Positions 59,986 to 64,000 of a stretch of 64,000 nt of DNA are shown here, in pieces. The stretch's first letter is position 1. Each line of letters begins with the position of its first letter. Under the pieces are notes generated by a model. The model had not been told where the DNA came from. It did not search any database and worked only from the letters and a program-made list of their open reading frames with translations. Location: NCBI GenBank assembly GCA_035582835.1, contig JAYKAV010001000.1:1476928-1540927 (forward strand), read 5' to 3'. The position numbers were made by a program, and so were the translations under genes. The stretch comes from Phoebastria nigripes (taxonomy: Eukaryota; Chordata; Aves; Procellariiformes; Diomedeidae).

Positions 59986-61133
59986 AAAAGTAAAATTTTA
60001 ACAGATCATTTAAGCAAGGGAGAAGAAAAAGTCAGTATCACAAACTGAAAGCATTCCCAAAAGAAAATCATGATTATCTGATTCAATAACTTTACTCCTA
60101 GGATTATTTAGTGACATTGTATCTGAGGCAACCCACCTGTCACTAATCACACTGTTGAATGCTGTTTTATGTTCTGCTCGAGCACTTTTCAAACATCACT
60201 GACATGTTCTGTCCATGAATACCGAAGTATACTGATTATTTAAAAAAAAAAAAAAAACAAAAACAACCACCTCTAATTTTGATGTTTTGCATTTCATTAC
60301 AGGGTTTTTAAAAGACTTTTCCATAACTTTGTTCCAAACACTCTGTTACACAATAGTGAACACATTCTCAGATAAAAAGTGGAAAGCAGTGAGTACTTAC
60401 AGTATGTAAGGTACATATGTCTAAAAATCAGTAGGGTTACTACTAGGAACTTTCACTATCAACCATTTAAAATCAATTTGAAGGCATTTGGAAAGCATTT
60501 TAAAGAGCAACTAGGCATCAATAAAATTTAATTAATTGGGTCTATGGATGCACATGTAAATTGAGTGTTAATTGTGCTAGCAATGCTTTTCCATTAAAAA
60601 TTAAACTCATGATTAGTAACGAAGAAAAAAACAAGCCAATGTTGTTCCATAAACTATTCTCATTTTCTTTAATTGTGCCCCTACTTTAGATAACAATCAT
60701 AATTCTCCATTTGCTTTGTTAAATGGGAGCATCACTACAGCATGGGAGAGAGAGATCGATTGTCAGTTGTTTTAAGATATCACAGAAGTATCATTCAAAA
60801 CTTTTGGTGCAATGTTTTTGTTTAAATTGCCTTATCCCTCCTTTGAGCAAGAATGGAAAGTCCTTTTCTCTTAATATGAGGCAGACTACTTAATGTATTA
60901 AGGAGAAAAATAAGTTTGTCAACCGTATTTTTATGAAGAAGGATTTAATAGTAATGTGGGGATTATTAGGTTAATCTACTTTAATTTATTTACCTATAGG
61001 TCTGAGTATACACAGATGAGAATTAATATGAGTGTCAATTCAGTCCAGGATGTAGGTATTTGAAGCTTCAGTTCTGTTCCTGCTTCTTCCACAAACTCTG
61101 CTCCTGTAACTATGCTCTCAGAACAAATACAAA
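59986..61133. other. Unique AT-rich non-coding DNA
   Basis: No gene seen. It contains an A16 run with A/C-rich continuation (60242-60270). No repeat family is recognised. Confidence 0.55.
60242..60270. repeat. A16 tract with A/C-rich tail
   Basis: A16 (60242-60257) continues as caaaaacaaccacc, the same A-then-AC form as the window's first bases and the minus-strand reading of the 11.2-kb tract. Confidence 0.85.
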
Positions 61134-61149
61134 TCGGGGTGGGGCGGGG
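61134..61149. promoter_or_regulatory. Isolated GC box (Sp1/KLF-type) with three G4 runs
   Basis: cggggtggggcgggga contains the Sp1 consensus ggggcgggg plus a neighbouring KLF-type ggggtgggg. There is no CpG island or exon nearby, so a promoter is not supported. It is recorded because it is unusual in this AT-rich context. Confidence 0.35.
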
Positions 61150-61334
61150 AAGAAAGTGCTCAGTTCTTGGAAGAAAGTCAATAGATTTCAGGAGTGAATG
61201 TTAGNGTCTAGTGCTTGTCAAACAGAAATGCATCCACACAAGCTGGACTGAGGCTTCTACAGTGTGAGTTTTAAAAGCAGGTCCTCTCCTTGTACAGTAT
61301 TGTAGTATCTCCATGGTTCTGGATTCTGTTCCCA
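61150..61334. other. Unique non-coding DNA
   Basis: Short spacer between the GC box and the MIR-like copy. Nothing recognised. One N near 61205. Confidence 0.55.
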
Positions 61335-61560
61335 GGCAGGGAGCTGGGAGTTAGGAATTGGAGACCCCGAATTTTATTAGCCAGATCCTCTGAATGATTT
61401 AGGAACTCATTCTCCAGTTCCTCCACCAGCAAAAAGAATATGTCACTTCATTATCTCACTGNTGTAAAGATATAAACACCTTAAAATCTGCAAAGTACTC
61501 GGGGATGAGGTAGACATGGTTTACCATATAGAGAGCAATGGTATTATTGTCTTTGAATAT
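61335..61560 (+). mobile_element. MIR-like SINE relic with preserved 3' tail
   Basis: The start, gctgggagttaggaattgga, resembles 'ctgggagtcaggactcctgggttctatt'. The end is better: atctgcaaagtactcgggga, then gaggtagacatgg, then atatagagagcaatggtatt, then attgtc follows 'tgtaaagtgctttgagatcctcggatgaaaggcgctatagaagagcaaagtattattatt'. The middle core is decayed and interrupted by an N near 61462. Confidence 0.58.
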
Positions 61561-63889
61561 TATATGGAGGACAATGATAAAAAGAAATATTAAAAAGACA
61601 GGAAAACCAAAAGAATCTGAACCAATACACTCTGAGGATTCGAATCCAAATCTTAACTCATTCGTTTATTCATACCAGCTTTACTGGCAGAGCATCACTT
61701 AACCTGTGGAAAAGCTGTTTTTAGTTTGCTTTGTCCCTCCATATGAAGAAAAATGTTAGGACAAATCAGCTTGTGACCACACATTTTTCATATTAATTGT
61801 TAACTCGTGCATTTTATCTAGAGCTTGGATTGTGGGTGGACTTTAAGATGATACTATTCTAGAAGGATTTGAAGTCCAAATCAATTAAACCAGACAAAGC
61901 AATGTCTCACTAGAATCTAAGCAGATAACAGTGAGGAGTCTGTCATGTTCTAGGTTTGCAGAGGATCAGTCAAAAATATTTAAGTAGCAGTAAAAAGGGA
62001 CCTGAATAAAAGGCTTAGGAGTAGCAGGACAGTATTTCACAGATAATACAAAATCAATCAAAATATGAAGACGGTATTTTATAGCTTCTACACTGAGCTT
62101 TGAAATTCTTCATTGTCTGTTGGACTCAGGAACTGCATCTCTCTGTGTAGCACCCTCATTTCTCGGGAGCTTCTTTGACAGGGTTGAGTAGAATAACAGG
62201 AAAAAGAAATTTTGAGAAATATCACAGCCTTCCTTCTGTGGCTTTTTGTGCCTTCTCACTATTCATAACAATGTACTCTGACAGATGGGAAACAGGGGTG
62301 TTCCATACTTGCACGCTAAACTAGGCAAGTCCAGTTCAAATTCTTCATAGCCTAAGGGTGAAAAGCAAGAAAACTTTGTTAGAAGAAAATTTTCAAAGGC
62401 AGAGAATTGATTTTTCTCTCTTGTTCTTGAAAAAATCAGGAAAAAATGTATACTAGTGGTGATAAAGCCTCGATTGCCTAAATCTCACTGTCTTAAAAGA
62501 TAAGTACGTGCTTAAATTATTGATTAGCTTCTGTCACCTAATGTGAAACTTTTGCCACTGATATGTGAAACTTGGAATTTTGATAGGTGAGTGCAAATAT
62601 CCTACCAAATGAAATTTGTGCTCTAAGGGTTTGTGGGCTGCTTCTTTCTCCACATAGTGTTAAGGTGCCCTTCCCTTCCAACATCAGCCTTCCTCCCCTG
62701 AAACACTTCATGCCCATTTAGTTGAAGTACTCTCTGCTGCCTGTTGTGGATCACATATTGGAGATGCTATTTAGTATCTCCAGTGACTGAAACAATAACA
62801 TAAAGCAGTGTAAGGGAGCAGAGTTCTAGTTCCATAATTGCTTCAGGACTAATTCAGCATGGGTTGATTTCCTTTTCCCAACCGGTACGTCCTATTCATC
62901 CCAACATCATCTTCAGACCAAAGCCAAGGAAATGAGTGCACAAATTTAGTTAAGTGGCCAAATCGTGGTCATTTTGTATTTATCCATGCATTTTATTTAT
63001 AACAGCCATAACAATGTACTTCTCTGAAGCACATAGAGAACTATAAATTTGTGAGTCTAAATAGATTTTATACTTTGAAACATGACCAAAGTGCTTAAAG
63101 ATCGTATAATGATTATATATTTCATGTAGACAACAACCCCAGGAAATTTGTGCATCTGACTGTGAGAAATGGCTTGTGCCTTTTCACTGCGGTTTGGAGA
63201 ACAGAACTTGCAAATTCCATATGAATTATTAGAAAAGATCATAGAAGGCAGTATCAAGAATAAAGTGAGCTACTGAAATCCCGGCAGTCAAGTCTGCACT
63301 GATCATTTGTCTGATCCCAGAAATGTCTGTCCACTAAAAGATTTTCAGTGCACACAGATGTCCAAGTAGGACTGGAGTGTGTCCGTGTCTTACCTGCTCA
63401 GATAGGAAAGTAAAGGCTCTTCATACTGTGCGTTGCCTTGCACCTAAGATACAGAGCAGATCCTGCTTATTTCCCACTATTCTGTGATTTAGTGCTATGG
63501 TCTGCCGTTAGGTGGACAGAGAGGTTAGGAGTAGCTGTTTTTTAATTTCCCTCTTGCACTTGGTTGCAAGTAGGGAAAAGAAAGTGTCTTTTGGAAGGCA
63601 GTCATAGCTGACTTTGTTAGGCACAGGGGGAGCAAAGAAGGTATTTCAGAACAGGCTGAAGAATACTGGGATCCTCTAAAGAATCCTGCTTGCACCTGCC
63701 CCCTCCTCCCATGTCAGATAAAGTTTGCAAGCATGCTTTCAAGCAGCTTAACTCTCCTCCTAATCTTATAAGAGAAATGGAACTATTTGCTGTTGCTTAG
63801 ATCTACACTGGTTTCTGTCTCTTCTGTCTGTCATGTGACCCAGATCCTAAACCTCTTTGTAAACTTCAATTAAATGTTTAGCCACAGAT
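61561..63889. other. Unique non-coding DNA
   Basis: No gene seen. Nothing recognisable beyond a small inverted repeat, ggagat ... atctcc, near 62.76-62.78 kb. Confidence 0.55.
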
Positions 63890-63921
63890 GGGGGGGGGTG
63901 GGGGTGGTGGTGGTGTGTGTG
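63890..63921. repeat. G/T-rich microsatellite
   Basis: G9, T, G5, then three tgg units and four gt units. This is a compound simple repeat grading from G-run to GT dinucleotides, with G-quadruplex potential in its left half. Confidence 0.92.
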
Positions 63922-64000
63922 TTTCATACAAGCTTTGGTCAGTGTACTAGCATATTTTGAAGAACAGTAATTTGAAATGATAAAGAAACCAGATGGCAAT

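Noticed and set aside
61638..61655. ggattcgaatccaaat, resembling a tRNA B box
   Set aside because: No A box or cloverleaf can be built around it; perhaps a SINE trace but too short to say.
1..64000. CRISPR arrays, phage or bacterial operons, endogenous retrovirus genes
   Set aside because: No regularly spaced direct repeats, no long protein frames, no ribosome-binding-site-led gene series, and no reverse transcriptase, gag or env motif seen in the translated frames apart from the short CR1 3' remnant.

Overview
This window looks like a non-coding piece of a vertebrate, probably bird (sauropsid), nuclear genome. No protein-coding exon, rRNA, tRNA, CRISPR array, phage or bacterial-style operon can be supported. 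Three things point to a bird. The sequence is AT-rich, with homopolymer tracts and very few interspersed repeats. Two pieces look like the 3' end of CR1, the dominant LINE of birds and other sauropsids (29.04-29.15 and 29.76-29.87 kb). There are also short decayed inverted-repeat elements built around a motif like cattgacttcaatggga, which I recognise from bird, crocodile and turtle DNA but cannot name. A/C-rich (T/G-rich on the other strand) low-complexity tracts at 1-52, 11.17-11.26 and 12.83-12.90 kb would fit a passerine, but that is weak. Seventeen isolated single Ns fit a draft consensus assembly.

Layout. 0-10.5 kb: plain AT-rich DNA with one inverted-repeat relic (1.2-1.4 kb), an antisense MIR-like SINE (5.45-5.56 kb) and a 10-bp tandem repeat (8.86 kb). 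10.57-10.93 kb: a GC-richer segment with a long bulged hairpin. 11.2-12.9 kb: a 35-T tract and an A15-G21 homopurine tract. 13-29 kb: mostly featureless, with homopolymers, a 24-bp duplication (22.3 kb) and a G-rich patch starting with a perfect YY1-type motif (26.03 kb). 29-30 kb: two CR1 relics. 33.6-45.1 kb: a cluster of inverted-repeat relics and MIR-like SINEs among high-complexity stretches that could be conserved non-coding elements. 45-59 kb: more unique DNA, including a T19...A22 hairpin with an interferon-response-like core in its loop (51.9 kb) and a high-complexity block (55.6-56.4 kb). 59.4-64 kb: a short open stretch, two MIR-like SINEs, a GC box and a G/T microsatellite at the end.

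The simplest reading is the inside of a very long intron or a gene desert. Any function would be regulatory or structural and not protein-coding. The open frames of 60-126 codons have the lengths expected by chance, show no recognisable domain, and many begin at non-ATG codons. All repeat-family assignments are from remembered consensus shape and need a RepeatMasker-type search. Conserved-element calls are guesses until aligned to other amniotes.
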